A DNA stretch of 63,692 nucleotides from SMAG-U1939 sp036376595. GTDB taxonomy: Bacteria > Chloroflexota > Ktedonobacteria > Ktedonobacterales > JADMIN01. Every line of letters begins with the position of its first letter. The stretch's first letter is position 1. This document shows positions 17,887 to 25,559 of the stretch, piece after piece. The position numbers and the translations under genes are program-made. The notes beneath the pieces are model-generated. The model saw nothing but the letters and a program-made list of their open reading frames with translations, had not been told where the DNA came from and made no database searches. Location: positions 1 through 63,692 of the forward strand of contig DASVAA010000002.1 of assembly GCA_036376595.1 (NCBI GenBank). Reading direction: 5' to 3'.

Positions 17887-18807
17887 ATGGCCTCGATCAC
17901 TGGCACCCAGGCGGCCGTCAAAGATAAGCGGCCGTTTCAGTTCCCTACCCGCGAGCACCTGACGCCGTGGCTCTGGGTGGCGCCGGCCGTGTTCTTCGCG
18001 GTGGTCTTCCTGGTCTATCCCGTCATCAACACGCTGTGGCTCAGCCTGCAAAACGATACGTCCACCTCGTTCGTCGGCCTGAAGAACTACGCCAAGATTT
18101 TCACCGACGCCAGCATGCTTGAAGTGCTGCGCAACAACATCCTCTGGCTGGTGCTGGGCACCGCGTTCACCGTCTTCCTCGGCCTGGTGATCGCTGTGCT
18201 GGTGGACCGTGTGAAAATCGAGGGCGCGGCCAAGGCGGCGATCTTCATCCCAATGGCGATCTCGTTCGTCGGCGCGGGCGTCATCTGGCGCTTCGTCTAC
18301 GTCTCGGCGCCCAAGGGCCAGCCTCAGACCGGCCTGCTCGACGCCTTCATCACACGGCTGGGGTTCTCCCCGCAGGCCTGGCTGATCAACGCGCCCCTCA
18401 ACAACTTTGCCCTGATCGCCGTCTATATCTGGATGTGGACCGGCTTCTGCATGGTGATCCTCTCCGCCGCGCTCAAGAGCGTGCCCTCCGAGATTCTCGA
18501 GGCCGCACGAGTGGACGGCGCCAACGAGCTGACCATCTTCTGGCGCGTCATCGTGCCCATGATCAGCCCGACGATCGTGGTCGTGGCCACGACGATGATC
18601 ATCAATCTGCTCAAGATCTTCGACATCGTCTATGTGATGACCGGCGGCGACTTCGGCACCAACGTCATCGCCATGGCCTACTACCAGCAGTATTTCAATT
18701 TCGGCAACACCGGCCTTGCCAGTGCGCTTGCCGTGGTCCTGCTGCTGGCGGTGATCCCGATCATGTACTTCAACATCCGGCGCTATCGCCAGGAGATCAG
18801 GCGATGA
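17887..18807 (+). CDS. Sugar ABC transporter permease, MalF/UgpA type
   Basis: The 306-residue integral membrane protein begins MASITGTQAAVKDKRPFQFP and has six membrane helices. The cytoplasmic EAA loop is EAARVDGANELTIFW followed by RVIVPMISP, the site where the ATPase docks. It would form a heterodimer with the next permease. GGGAGGAGCG lies before the ATG at 17887; the frame extends upstream to 17746 without an RBS. The next gene overlaps by ATGA. Confidence 0.92.
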   Translation: MASITGTQAAVKDKRPFQFPTREHLTPWLWVAPAVFFAVVFLVYPVINTLWLSLQNDTSTSFVGLKNYAKIFTDASMLEVLRNNILWLVLGTAFTVFLGLVIAVLVDRVKIEGAAKAAIFIPMAISFVGAGVIWRFVYVSAPKGQPQTGLLDAFITRLGFSPQAWLINAPLNNFALIAVYIWMWTGFCMVILSAALKSVPSEILEAARVDGANELTIFWRVIVPMISPTIVVVATTMIINLLKIFDIVYVMTGGDFGTNVIAMAYYQQYFNFGNTGLASALAVVLLLAVIPIMYFNIRRYRQEIRR

Positions 18808-19772
18808 GAGAAGAAAGCGCGATTCCCCCGCAGCAGCTCGTGCGCGAGAATCCTCTCAGCTCTGGCAAGAGCGCCGCCGACGTGATGGCCGTCCGCCTTA
18901 CCCCGCGCGAGCGGCTGGTAAATCTAGTCAGTAGCAGCGGCCTCACGGTGATCGTGGTGATCATCGCGCTGCTGTGGTCGGTGCCGACCTTCGGCCTATT
19001 CGTCAGCTCTTTCCGCCCCGCCAACCTGATCCAGTCGAGCGGCTGGTGGGAGGGCCTCGTGCCGCCGTGGCACTTCACCATCGAGAACTACCAGCAGGTG
19101 CTCTCGGCGCAGGGCATCGGCCAGGCGTTCATCAACAGCCTGATCATCGCCATCCCCGGCACGATTCTGCCGGTGCTGGTGGCCGCCTTCGCCGCCTACG
19201 CCTTCGCCTGGATGCAGTTCCCTGGTCGCGACTGGATTTTCCTTGCCATCGTCGCCATGCTGGTGGTGCCGATTCAGATGGCGCTCGGCCCGGTGCTCGG
19301 CCTCTACACCGGCTTTGGCACGGCGACAGGCATCCAGCTCACGGGCAACTACCTGGGCATCTGGCTGGCGCACACTGCCTTTGGCCTGCCTTTCGCGGTC
19401 TACCTGCTGCGCAGCTTCTTTGCCGCGCTGCCGGCGGACCTGCTCGAATCAGCGCGCATAGACGGCGCCGGACATCTGCGCATCTTCTTCAACATCTTGC
19501 TGCCGCTGGCGGTGCCGGCGCTCGCCTCGCTGGTGATCTTCCAGTTCATGTGGGTCTGGAACGACCTGCTGGTGGCGCTGATCTTCCTCGGCGGCGCCCC
19601 CGACAAGGCCCCGCTGACGGTGACCATCGCCAACCTGGTCAACTCGTACGGCAGCAACTATCAGGTGCTCACCGCGGCTGCCTTCGTTTCGATGGCGCTG
19701 CCGCTGGTGATCTTCTTCAGCCTGCAACGCTACTTCGTGCGCGGCATCCTGGCTGGCAGCGTGAAGGGATAG
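18804..19772 (+). CDS. Sugar ABC transporter permease, MalG/UgpE type
   Basis: The 322-residue protein starts in the ATGA overlap with the upstream permease stop, so the two are translationally coupled. A long N-terminal tail precedes six helices. The EAA loop reads ESARIDGAGHLRIFFN then ILLPLAVP. It completes the channel for the sugar taken by the lipoprotein at 16326. No ATPase gene follows. Confidence 0.92.
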   Translation: MREESAIPPQQLVRENPLSSGKSAADVMAVRLTPRERLVNLVSSSGLTVIVVIIALLWSVPTFGLFVSSFRPANLIQSSGWWEGLVPPWHFTIENYQQVLSAQGIGQAFINSLIIAIPGTILPVLVAAFAAYAFAWMQFPGRDWIFLAIVAMLVVPIQMALGPVLGLYTGFGTATGIQLTGNYLGIWLAHTAFGLPFAVYLLRSFFAALPADLLESARIDGAGHLRIFFNILLPLAVPALASLVIFQFMWVWNDLLVALIFLGGAPDKAPLTVTIANLVNSYGSNYQVLTAAAFVSMALPLVIFFSLQRYFVRGILAGSVKG

Positions 19773-19785
19773 GCAGGAACGTCAG

Positions 19786-19822
19786 GACACACGGGGGGAT
19801 GTCGCCATCGTGACTGTGTGTC
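19786..19822. terminator. Possible bidirectional terminator hairpin
   Basis: GACACAC at 19786-19792 pairs with GTGTGTC at 19816-19822, enclosing a smaller GATG-TCGC-CATC stem. It lies between the convergent ABC permease and toxin genes. No T-run is present. Confidence 0.4.
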
Positions 19823-19845
19823 GTCTCCCTCCTCGCCGCCGAGAA

Positions 19846-20114
19846 TCAACGCCCGCGTATGAGCTTCTCATACTCTGCGTGATTGCCAATCCAAAACCAG
19901 CGGATATCTCCACCCTTGCGGTAGCCGAGGGCGCGATACTCGTCGTTGATACGTACAGACCACAATCCCTTGCGGGTGTTGATCTGTTCGAAGTTCAACC
20001 CACGCTGAAAGGGGTCTCGCTCAAACTTGCGTAGGCGCGATACGCGGCGCGCTGCACGTCACGCGGAAGCTGGTAGAATAACTTCCAGAACTCCGCGACC
20101 GTGTGGGAGTTCAT
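19846..20114 (-). pseudogene. RelE/HigB-like toxin, frameshifted
   Basis: Reading the complement from an ATG at 20114 gives MNSHTVAEFWKLFYQLPR then DVQRAAYRA; in the next frame it continues RLRKFERDPFQRGLNF, INDEYRALGYRKGGDIRW and GNHAEYEKLIRGR, ending at 19846. Joined, these form a complete RelE/ParE-superfamily mRNA interferase of about 88 residues (F-W-K-L-Y, R-I-x-x-E-Y-R-A-L, W-F-W-I-G). Two extra bases (GC in CGCGCC near 20033-20040) break the frame. It may be inactive, a sequencing error, or shifted during translation. The start overlaps the antitoxin stop (ATGA). Confidence 0.75.
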
Positions 20115-20365
20115 CCGTGACCCTGCTCGACTTCGCCCTCTTCCTCATCGGTCCAACCCTCGGGTCGAGGGAACGGCAGTGGCTCTTGCGCCTCGGCGCG
20201 CGCAATCAACTCGTCCAGCACTTGGTCAAACTGAGGATCGTTGAGCTCAGCATCCCATAACGCGTTGCGCACGGCGCTCTCCAATTGAGAGGCGACTTTG
20301 TCTTGCGCTTCGGCGGGCAGTTGTGCGGCGCTCTCGATGGCCGCTTGTAGCCGTTCGGTGATCAT
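20111..20365 (-). CDS. Antitoxin partner of the RelE-like toxin
   Basis: An 84-residue acidic protein, MITERLQAAIESAAQLPAEA at the start and GWTDEEEGEVEQGHG at the end, with predicted helices throughout. It precedes the toxin and overlaps its start by ATGA, the normal order for such pairs. It lacks an obvious helix-turn-helix, so DNA binding would use another fold. The start at 20365 is chosen within a longer frame (20401). If the toxin is dead, the antitoxin is a relic. Confidence 0.65.
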   Translation of the reverse strand: MITERLQAAIESAAQLPAEAQDKVASQLESAVRNALWDAELNDPQFDQVLDELIARAEAQEPLPFPRPEGWTDEEEGEVEQGHG

Positions 20366-20382
20366 AGGTATCGCGCGCTCCA

Positions 20383-20649
20383 CTAGTCGTGCATGCCGCA
20401 CGAGCAGGCGCCGCCGCAGCCACAGCCGCCAGCACTGCCGCTCTCGCCCTCGTAGTCGTCGCCGCCGAAGTCGCCCCAGTCGCCGTCATCTCCGGCGTTT
20501 CGGCGAGGGCGCGCGACGACCGAGAGCAGCTTGCGCACGTTGGTGCCCTCGCAGGTCGTACAAGCGATCGCGCTCAGCGAGCGCTCGTAGCTCGTCAGCA
20601 CCTCAAACTTGCCCCGGCAATCCGCGCAATAGAACTCATATAGCGGCAT
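20383..20649 (-). CDS. FmdB-family zinc-ribbon protein
   Basis: An 88-residue protein beginning MPLYEFYCADCRGKFEVL, with CxxC pairs at YCADC and ACTTC, the FmdB/CxxC_CXXC_SSSS family regulator fold. The C-terminus is glycine/cysteine rich (GCGCGGACSCGMHD) and may bind another metal. These small proteins are of uncertain role; the founding member affects formamidase expression. It ends 17 bp before the antitoxin start, so the three genes may be one transcript. Confidence 0.88.
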   Translation of the reverse strand: MPLYEFYCADCRGKFEVLTSYERSLSAIACTTCEGTNVRKLLSVVARPRRNAGDDGDWGDFGGDDYEGESGSAGGCGCGGACSCGMHD

Positions 20650-20931
20650 CTCATCGCCCTCCCGCCAATGCGCTCGCGCTCACATGTGCGAGTGTCCGCA
20701 ATCTCATCCGCCATCACAGTAGCACGGCGCGAGGCCAGCCCACAAGAGTCTTGCAAGCTGGGGCTGGCGGATGAATCCGCACTGGGTGGCCTGTGCCCTG
20801 ATGGACGATAGAACGGCGACCGGCCCAGGCACTTGACCGGCCGGCCGGACGACCCTATCCTGTGGTTGCCAGTGCGGCGTGCGAAGCGGTGCGCGCGTAA
20901 CCAACCCCGCGCACGGTGAGGAGCGAATGAG

Positions 20932-21429
20932 ATGCGCGATCTCCAGCGGCGAGAGATCCAGGGCACGGCCGGTATGCCTGCCCAGGGCGGGTATCTTGCC
21001 GGCGAGCTGGCCGATGCCGCTGATCTTTATGCCCGCGGCATGGCCGTGCTGGTGCATGCGTTGATTCTGCTCAGCCTGCCGGGATTGGCGCTGGTGGCGC
21101 TGATCTGGTTGCTGCACCGGGGCCGCGTGCCGTTCGTGGAGCACCACGCGCGCCAGGCGATGCGCTGGCAGGTGCGCATCAATGTCGCCGCGCTGCTCAC
21201 CGCGGTGCTGCTGCTGGTGCTGCTGTTCGCCGGCTTTGGCGCGGGGCTGGGCAAGCCCTCGACCAGCGATGCTATCGGCGGGTCGCTGGCGATCATCGCG
21301 CTGCTGGGACTGCTGCTGCTGTTCGTCGCCTGGATCGTGCTGACGCTCATCTCCGCGGTGGTTGGCGCGAGCATGGCCCTGCTCGGCCGCGAGCCGCACC
21401 AGCGGCCCCGGGCACACGAACACGATTGA
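20932..21429 (+). CDS. DUF4870 membrane protein
   Basis: The 165-residue protein has a polar N-terminus and about three to four helices. The signature FVEHHARQAMRWQVR matches the DUF4870 (Tic20-like) F-x-x-x-H-A-R-Q-A motif. Function is unknown; these are small inner-membrane proteins. The C-terminus ends with charged histidines (HQRPRAHEHD). RBS GAGGAGCGA-like purines precede the ATG. Confidence 0.8.
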   Translation: MRDLQRREIQGTAGMPAQGGYLAGELADAADLYARGMAVLVHALILLSLPGLALVALIWLLHRGRVPFVEHHARQAMRWQVRINVAALLTAVLLLVLLFAGFGAGLGKPSTSDAIGGSLAIIALLGLLLLFVAWIVLTLISAVVGASMALLGREPHQRPRAHEHD

Positions 21430-21518
21430 CCGACATACCCGCCGCAAGCTGTTGGGCTTTGCCCAGGCGGTTAGGCGGGCTTCTCTCCAGGCTTTAGCCG
21501 TTCTTCCTATCGCTTGCT

Positions 21519-21550
21519 ATGTATCCAGGTCTATGATAGGCTGGATACAT
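21519..21550. promoter_or_regulatory. Perfect 10-bp inverted repeat overlapping the RHH start codon
   Basis: ATGTATCCAG (21519-21528) and CTGGATACAT (21541-21550) are exact complements around a 12-nt loop. The right arm contains the first two bases of the RHH start codon at 21549. An autoregulatory operator for the RHH protein, or a left-end hairpin recognised by TnpA, would both fit. CCTATC/GATAGG (21506-21511 and 21535-21540) forms a second, overlapping pair. Confidence 0.65.
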
Positions 21551-21710
21551 GGAGAACACACGGAAGGGCGAAAGACGTATCTCGATACGCTTCCCGTTGG
21601 ACGTATTGAACGCGATCCGTGCGTTCGCCAAGAAGCATGAGCGGTCCTTCAATGGGGAAGTGATTTGGGCGCTGCGTGAATATGCCGAGCGTCACAAGAG
21701 CGAGCAGTAG
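21549..21710 (+). CDS. Arc/MetJ-type ribbon-helix-helix DNA-binding protein
   Basis: A 53-residue protein: MENTRKGERRISIRFPLDVL, then NAIRAFAKKHERSFNGEVIW and ALREYAERHKSEQ. The beta strand RISIRFP, helix A (LDVLNAIRAFAKKHE) and helix B (SFNGEVIWALREYAER) form an Arc-like fold, a dimer that inserts its strand into the major groove. It ends 2 bp before the tnpB start, so the two are surely cotranscribed. It may repress the element by binding the inverted repeat over its own start codon. It is unusual for this place, which is normally occupied by tnpA. No confident RBS is seen, and the start region may be occluded by the stem. Confidence 0.78.
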   Translation: MENTRKGERRISIRFPLDVLNAIRAFAKKHERSFNGEVIWALREYAERHKSEQ

Positions 21711-21712
21711 CG

Positions 21713-22897
21713 ATGGTTGAGACCAGCATGCGCAAAACCTATCAGGAGAAACTGCGCCCCACACCCCAACAGGAGCGCGAGTTGGAGCGCGTCCTGTGGC
21801 ACTGTCGCACCCTCTACAACACGGCATTGGAGCAGCGCATCTTCCTGTGGCGCCAGCGTGGGATCAGTCTCTCACGCTACAGCCAGGAAGCCGAGCTGAA
21901 GGACCTGCGCGCGGCGCTCCCCGGATACACCGCCATCCACAGCCACGTGTTGCAAGACGTGCTGGCCCGCCTGGATAAGACCTATCAAGCCTTCTTCCGC
22001 CGCGTGGCGAAGGGCGAGAAGCCTGGCTTCCCCCGCTTCCAAGGCCGCAACCGCTACCACTCCTTCACCTACAAGGAATATGGCAACGGCGCCCACCTCG
22101 AGAATGGCTCTCTCGTCCTCTCGAAGGTTGGCCGGATCGCGGTGCGCTGGTCTCGCCCGGTCGAGGGCACTCCTAAGACGGTCACGATCTCCAAAGAGGC
22201 GGACGGCTGGTATGTCGCCTTCTCGTGTGCCGACGTGCCAGTTGAACCGCTGCCTGAGACAGGCCGCGAAACGGGGATCGATGTGGGCCTGAAAGAGTTT
22301 CTCTTCACGGCAGATGGCGATGCTGTAGAAAACCCTCGCCACTATCGCAAAGCGGAGCGGCAGCTTGCCAAGGCGCAGCGTCGGGTCTCGCGACGCAAGA
22401 AGGGCAGCCACCGGCGCCGCAAAGCGGTGGGCATCCTGGCGCGGGCGCATCAGCATGTCCGCCGGCAGCGGTGCGACTTCCATCACAAGGCGGCGCTCGC
22501 GCTGGTCCGGCAGTACGATACGATCTATGTCGAGGCGATCCATCCGGCCAACCTCAGCCGCCGTCCAGAGCCAAAGTCGGACGACACGGGGAACGGTGGC
22601 TACGAGCACAACGGGGCCACGCGAAAAGCTGGCCTCAACAAGAGTATTCAGGACGCCGGATGGGCCTCCTTCCTCACCATCCTCGCGTGCAAGGCAGTAT
22701 GGGCCGGCAAGCGAGTGGAAGCGGTCTCCCCGGCGTACACGTCGCAGGACTGTAGCGGCTGTGGGGCGTGCGTGCCGAAAAGTCTCTCGGTGCGGACCCA
22801 TGTCTGTACCTCCTGCGGCCTCATCCTCGATCGGGATGAGAATGCGGCGAAGAACATTTTACGGCGCGGGCAGCGCCTTCGGGGACTCGTGGCATAG
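21713..22897 (+). CDS. tnpB: TnpB, RNA-guided nuclease of IS605/IS1341 family
   Basis: A 394-residue protein with all TnpB parts. The RuvC nuclease has Asp in ETGIDVGLKEF (about residue 185), Glu in IYVEAIHPANLSRR and Asp in LILDRDENAAKNIL. The zinc finger is CSGCGACVPKS paired with CTSCGLILD. Acidic residues are intact, so the enzyme should be active, not a nuclease-dead repressor. It uses a right-end omega RNA to cut donor joints, favouring element retention. Two starts are possible: ATG 21713 (used) or 21728 (MRKTYQEKLRPTP), which matches most homologues. The RHH gene is 2 bp upstream. Confidence 0.92.
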   Translation: MVETSMRKTYQEKLRPTPQQERELERVLWHCRTLYNTALEQRIFLWRQRGISLSRYSQEAELKDLRAALPGYTAIHSHVLQDVLARLDKTYQAFFRRVAKGEKPGFPRFQGRNRYHSFTYKEYGNGAHLENGSLVLSKVGRIAVRWSRPVEGTPKTVTISKEADGWYVAFSCADVPVEPLPETGRETGIDVGLKEFLFTADGDAVENPRHYRKAERQLAKAQRRVSRRKKGSHRRRKAVGILARAHQHVRRQRCDFHHKAALALVRQYDTIYVEAIHPANLSRRPEPKSDDTGNGGYEHNGATRKAGLNKSIQDAGWASFLTILACKAVWAGKRVEAVSPAYTSQDCSGCGACVPKSLSVRTHVCTSCGLILDRDENAAKNILRRGQRLRGLVA

Positions 22898-22951
22898 GCT
22901 GCGGGGGTGAACCGAGAACCCGTGGGGCGTCAGCCCTGACGGAGTGTCAGG
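22800..22951 (+). ncRNA. Candidate omega RNA scaffold at the TnpB right end
   Basis: The last part of tnpB and the next 54 bp hold TGAACCGAGAACCCG, two GC-rich stems (GGGC-GTCA-GCCC and CCTGAC-GGAGT-GTCAGG), and end at the right end of the element. That layout matches omega RNAs, whose guide follows the right end. The guide would begin at about 22952 (GCCGCCTGTA...). The limits are estimates. Confidence 0.45.
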
Positions 22952-22964
22952 CCGCCTGTATACT
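22936..22964 (+). promoter_or_regulatory. Possible promoter for DUF5654 gene
   Basis: CTGACG (22936-22941), a 17-bp spacer and TATACT (22959-22964). The -35 lies in the TnpB right-end hairpin, so the insertion may have supplied it. Confidence 0.4.
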
Positions 22965-23039
22965 GGCCTCGTGGCACGATGCCGCCCGCTTCGCGGCGCG
23001 CGGACAGGGAACGTTACCCGCGGTCACGACTGGTACGAC

Positions 23040-23060
23040 CGCCGGTATGGCATACCGGCG
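23040..23060. promoter_or_regulatory. Perfect 9-bp palindrome upstream of DUF5654 gene
   Basis: CGCCGGTAT, GGC, ATACCGGCG is an exact inverted repeat 26 bp before the gene at 23086. It could be an operator or an attenuator-like stem. Confidence 0.5.
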
Positions 23061-23085
23061 TGGGGAACATCCTGGGGGTAAGTAG

Positions 23086-23508
23086 ATGAGCGATGATGTG
23101 CAGGCGCACACGCAGGCACAGGTACAGACACAAACGCAGGTGGCCGACCAGCGCTGGCACCTGGGGCTGCCGCAGGGCATAGACAAGGTGCTCGACGCGG
23201 CCGGGCTGGAGCGCGTGCTGAAGGCGCAGGCGGCGGCGCGTGCGCAGGCGGCGGCGGCGACGACGGTGGTGATCGGCACGATCGTCACGCTCGTGACCTC
23301 GGCCTTCGGCTTCGTCGCCGCGCTGGCGTGGAACCAGGCGATCAACACGTTCATCACCGATACAGTCAAGGTCACCTGGAAGATCAACGCGACGCTGCTG
23401 GCGGTGCTCCAGGCGCTCGCCGTGACCATTATCGCCGTGATCGCCGTCGTCATCATCCAACGCGTGGCGGGGCGCTGGGCCAAGAACACGGCCATCGGCG
23501 GCAAGTAG
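23086..23508 (+). CDS. DUF5654 family membrane protein
   Basis: The 140-residue protein has a Gln/Thr-rich N-terminus (MSDDVQAHTQAQVQTQTQ) followed by a helix and two membrane segments. The core FGFVAALAWNQAINTFITD matches DUF5654 (F-x-A-A-L-A-W-N-x-A). Function is unknown. GGGGGTAAGTAG lies upstream. A palindrome at 23040 and a possible promoter at 22936 suggest its own regulation. Confidence 0.75.
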   Translation: MSDDVQAHTQAQVQTQTQVADQRWHLGLPQGIDKVLDAAGLERVLKAQAAARAQAAAATTVVIGTIVTLVTSAFGFVAALAWNQAINTFITDTVKVTWKINATLLAVLQALAVTIIAVIAVVIIQRVAGRWAKNTAIGGK

Positions 23509-23710
23509 ACCGTGGATGCACCGGCACTCCACGCGGGCGCTGTGTCACGGGCGCGTATGCTCTGGTTGAGGCTGGAGCGTGCGCGCCCGTTGCGATCCTG
23601 TGTCGTGGCGGCACATACTGAAGCGTAGATGGCCGGCAGTCACGGCAGCGCGCTCGAAGCATGACCTGGGCGCATATGTGCCATCTCCCAATGGGAAGGA
23701 GAGCGTCGCG

Positions 23711-24967
23711 ATGTACTGGACACCCGGCCGTGCCCGCGACGACATCCTCCCGGACGAGATCGCGAGCGGCGATTCTCCGCTAGCCGAGGAGATCCCCGTC
23801 AAGGTGGTAGCACCCGGCGCCCCAGGGCAAGACGGCGACGTGGAGGCAGGAGCGGACCCATCGCCAGACGGGCCCGCGCGAGCCGAGGGTGATCTGGATA
23901 CGGACCAGTCGGGCGATGGCGGCATTCTCGACGATGACGAGCCGGATGACGACGACGCCGAGGACACTGAGCCGGATGGCGACGATTACTACGCCGTCCT
24001 GGGCGTCGCGCCGAGCGCCAGCGCGGCGGCGGTCCGGCAGGCGTTCCGGCGCCAGGCCATGCGCTGGCACCCCGACCACTTCACCACCGCCCCGCTGGAG
24101 CGGCAGGAGTACGCCGCCCGCCGCATGCGCGCGATCCTCGGCGCGCAGCACACGCTCGGCGATCCTCTTCGCCGCCACCTGTATGACCGCGCGCGGGCCG
24201 GCAAGCGCCCGTCGCCCGCCTGGCTCGGCATCGGGGGCCACAGTCACGACGACGATAACGGCGTGACCTACGCGCGAGCGGCCGTACCGCGCGGAGCGGT
24301 CGAACATGCGGGCGGCAACGATAATCCCGCCGGCATCCTGTTCGGCGTGCTCTGCGCGATCGTCGCCCTGGGGCTTGCGGGCCGTGCGCTGACTTCGCTC
24401 GACGCTGGACCCGGCACGCTGCTCTCGCTGGCGCTGATTGTGCTCTTCGCCGCGCTCGCCGCGCTCTTCTTCTCGCGCGATTCCGTCCTGGCGCGCGCCG
24501 CCAACGCCTACATGGAGCGCGAGCCGCGCAACGACGACACCGTGCCGGCGGCGCCCTTTGGCGCGCATCCCTTCGCGGCGCATACCTCGGACTGGGACGA
24601 CGAGCCGCGGCTCTTCGACTTCGAGGTCCTGGTGGATGAGGCGCTGGCAGGGGTGCCCGAGGAGTTCCAGCGGTATCTGGACAACGTGGTGGTGCGCGTC
24701 AAAGACGAGCCGAGCGACGACGAGCTGCGGCGCATGAAGCTGCGCCCCTGCTCGCTGCTGCTCGGCCTCTACGAGGGCGTGCCGCTGATCCATCAGGGCG
24801 TCTATGGCGGTGGTCCCGAGGTCGTCACCATCTTTCGTGGGCCGATCGAGGCGTACTGCGGCGGAGACGACGAGCGCATCCGCCGCCAGGTTCGCGCCAC
24901 CGTACTGCACGAGCTGGCCCACCACTTCGGCATGGACCACGATGAGATGCCCGCGTGGATCAAGTAG
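23711..24967 (+). CDS. J-domain protein fused to a zincin-like metallopeptidase, membrane-anchored
   Basis: The 418-residue protein has three parts. Residues 1-95 form an acidic, Asp-rich tail. Residues 95-165 are a J domain: DDYYAVLGVAPSASAAAVR with an intact HPD at 120-122, so it can stimulate DnaK. Residues 205-265 include two membrane helices. Residues 305-418 are a PF06262-type zincin: LVDEALAGVPEEFQRYLDNV, LGLYEGVPLI and HELAHHFGMDH (H400, E401, H404, H410). PF06262 proteins are normally about 120-residue free proteins, so the fusion is unusual. It may let a chaperone hand substrates to a protease at the membrane. AAGGAGAG precedes the ATG at 23711. The upstream frame extends to 23579 without support. 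Confidence 0.85.
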   Translation: MYWTPGRARDDILPDEIASGDSPLAEEIPVKVVAPGAPGQDGDVEAGADPSPDGPARAEGDLDTDQSGDGGILDDDEPDDDDAEDTEPDGDDYYAVLGVAPSASAAAVRQAFRRQAMRWHPDHFTTAPLERQEYAARRMRAILGAQHTLGDPLRRHLYDRARAGKRPSPAWLGIGGHSHDDDNGVTYARAAVPRGAVEHAGGNDNPAGILFGVLCAIVALGLAGRALTSLDAGPGTLLSLALIVLFAALAALFFSRDSVLARAANAYMEREPRNDDTVPAAPFGAHPFAAHTSDWDDEPRLFDFEVLVDEALAGVPEEFQRYLDNVVVRVKDEPSDDELRRMKLRPCSLLLGLYEGVPLIHQGVYGGGPEVVTIFRGPIEAYCGGDDERIRRQVRATVLHELAHHFGMDHDEMPAWIK

Positions 24968-24973
24968 CGCTCG

Positions 24974-25291
24974 TTAGTGCGCCGGGTTGGGCGTGTGCGG
25001 GTGGCTGCCCAGCTCGTGCCAGTTGGCCTCCTCGACGTCGATGCCATAGTGCTTGGCGGCCTTGAGAATGTTGCGCCAGGCCAGATCGCGCTGCTGCGGG
25101 TCAACATCTTTCACCAGGTCGAAGCGCGCCAGGGCGTCCTTGACGTGCGAGGCGCTGGTCAGCGGCTCCTTACGCTCCTTGGGGAAGGCGAAGGCGCTGC
25201 TGGGCAGCTCATTGCGCTCCTCGGTGCTCAGTCTGCCGCTCTCGTTCTGTTTGGGCGGCTCCCAGGTGGTATCGGTCTTGTTGTCGCTCAT
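24974..25291 (-). CDS. DUF6582-like small hydrophilic protein
   Basis: A 105-residue protein with the conserved core SAFAFPKERKEPLTSASHV then KDALARFDLVKDV and DLAWRNILKAAKHYGIDV. This block recurs in many small bacterial and phage-related proteins of unknown function (DUF6582). No signal or membrane helix. RBS GGAGGAC before the ATG. Convergent with the J-domain gene with 6 bp between stops. Confidence 0.65.
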   Translation of the reverse strand: MSDNKTDTTWEPPKQNESGRLSTEERNELPSSAFAFPKERKEPLTSASHVKDALARFDLVKDVDPQQRDLAWRNILKAAKHYGIDVEEANWHELGSHPHTPNPAH

Positions 25292-25559
25292 CCATGTCCT
25301 CCTTCACAAGGGTTGATGGCAGGTCTCAATATCTCTGTGCGGCAGTTTCCGTGCCAGCCAGCGCGGGGCGCGTGGGGCCGGTGGTGGCGCCTGGCGCGCC
25401 AACACCCCCAGCTACGGCCGTGTCGTCGCCATGCTGATTGGTTAAGACCGCGTCCTCCATTGGCTCACTGTTGATCCGCCGTCTTCCAACGATGGCACTG
25501 CGCATGCCACAACCGTGGTTGGGAGTCCTTCCAACCACAATCCGAACCTGGAGGATCAC

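Larger units (their letters stand above)
21500..22951 (+). mobile_element. IS605/IS1341-like TnpB element with RHH gene
   Basis: It spans a stem-forming left region, a ribbon-helix-helix gene, tnpB and a right end with the sequence TGAACCGAGAACCCG and the hairpin CCTGAC-GGAGT-GTCAGG, as is typical of OrfB elements. There is no tnpA (Y1 transposase), so it would need a TnpA supplied elsewhere. Both ends are approximate; the left end lies somewhere in 21450-21520. Confidence 0.6.

Noticed and set aside
21713..22897. TnpB as a nuclease-dead TldR-like repressor
   Set aside because: All three RuvC acidic residues and the zinc-finger cysteines are present.
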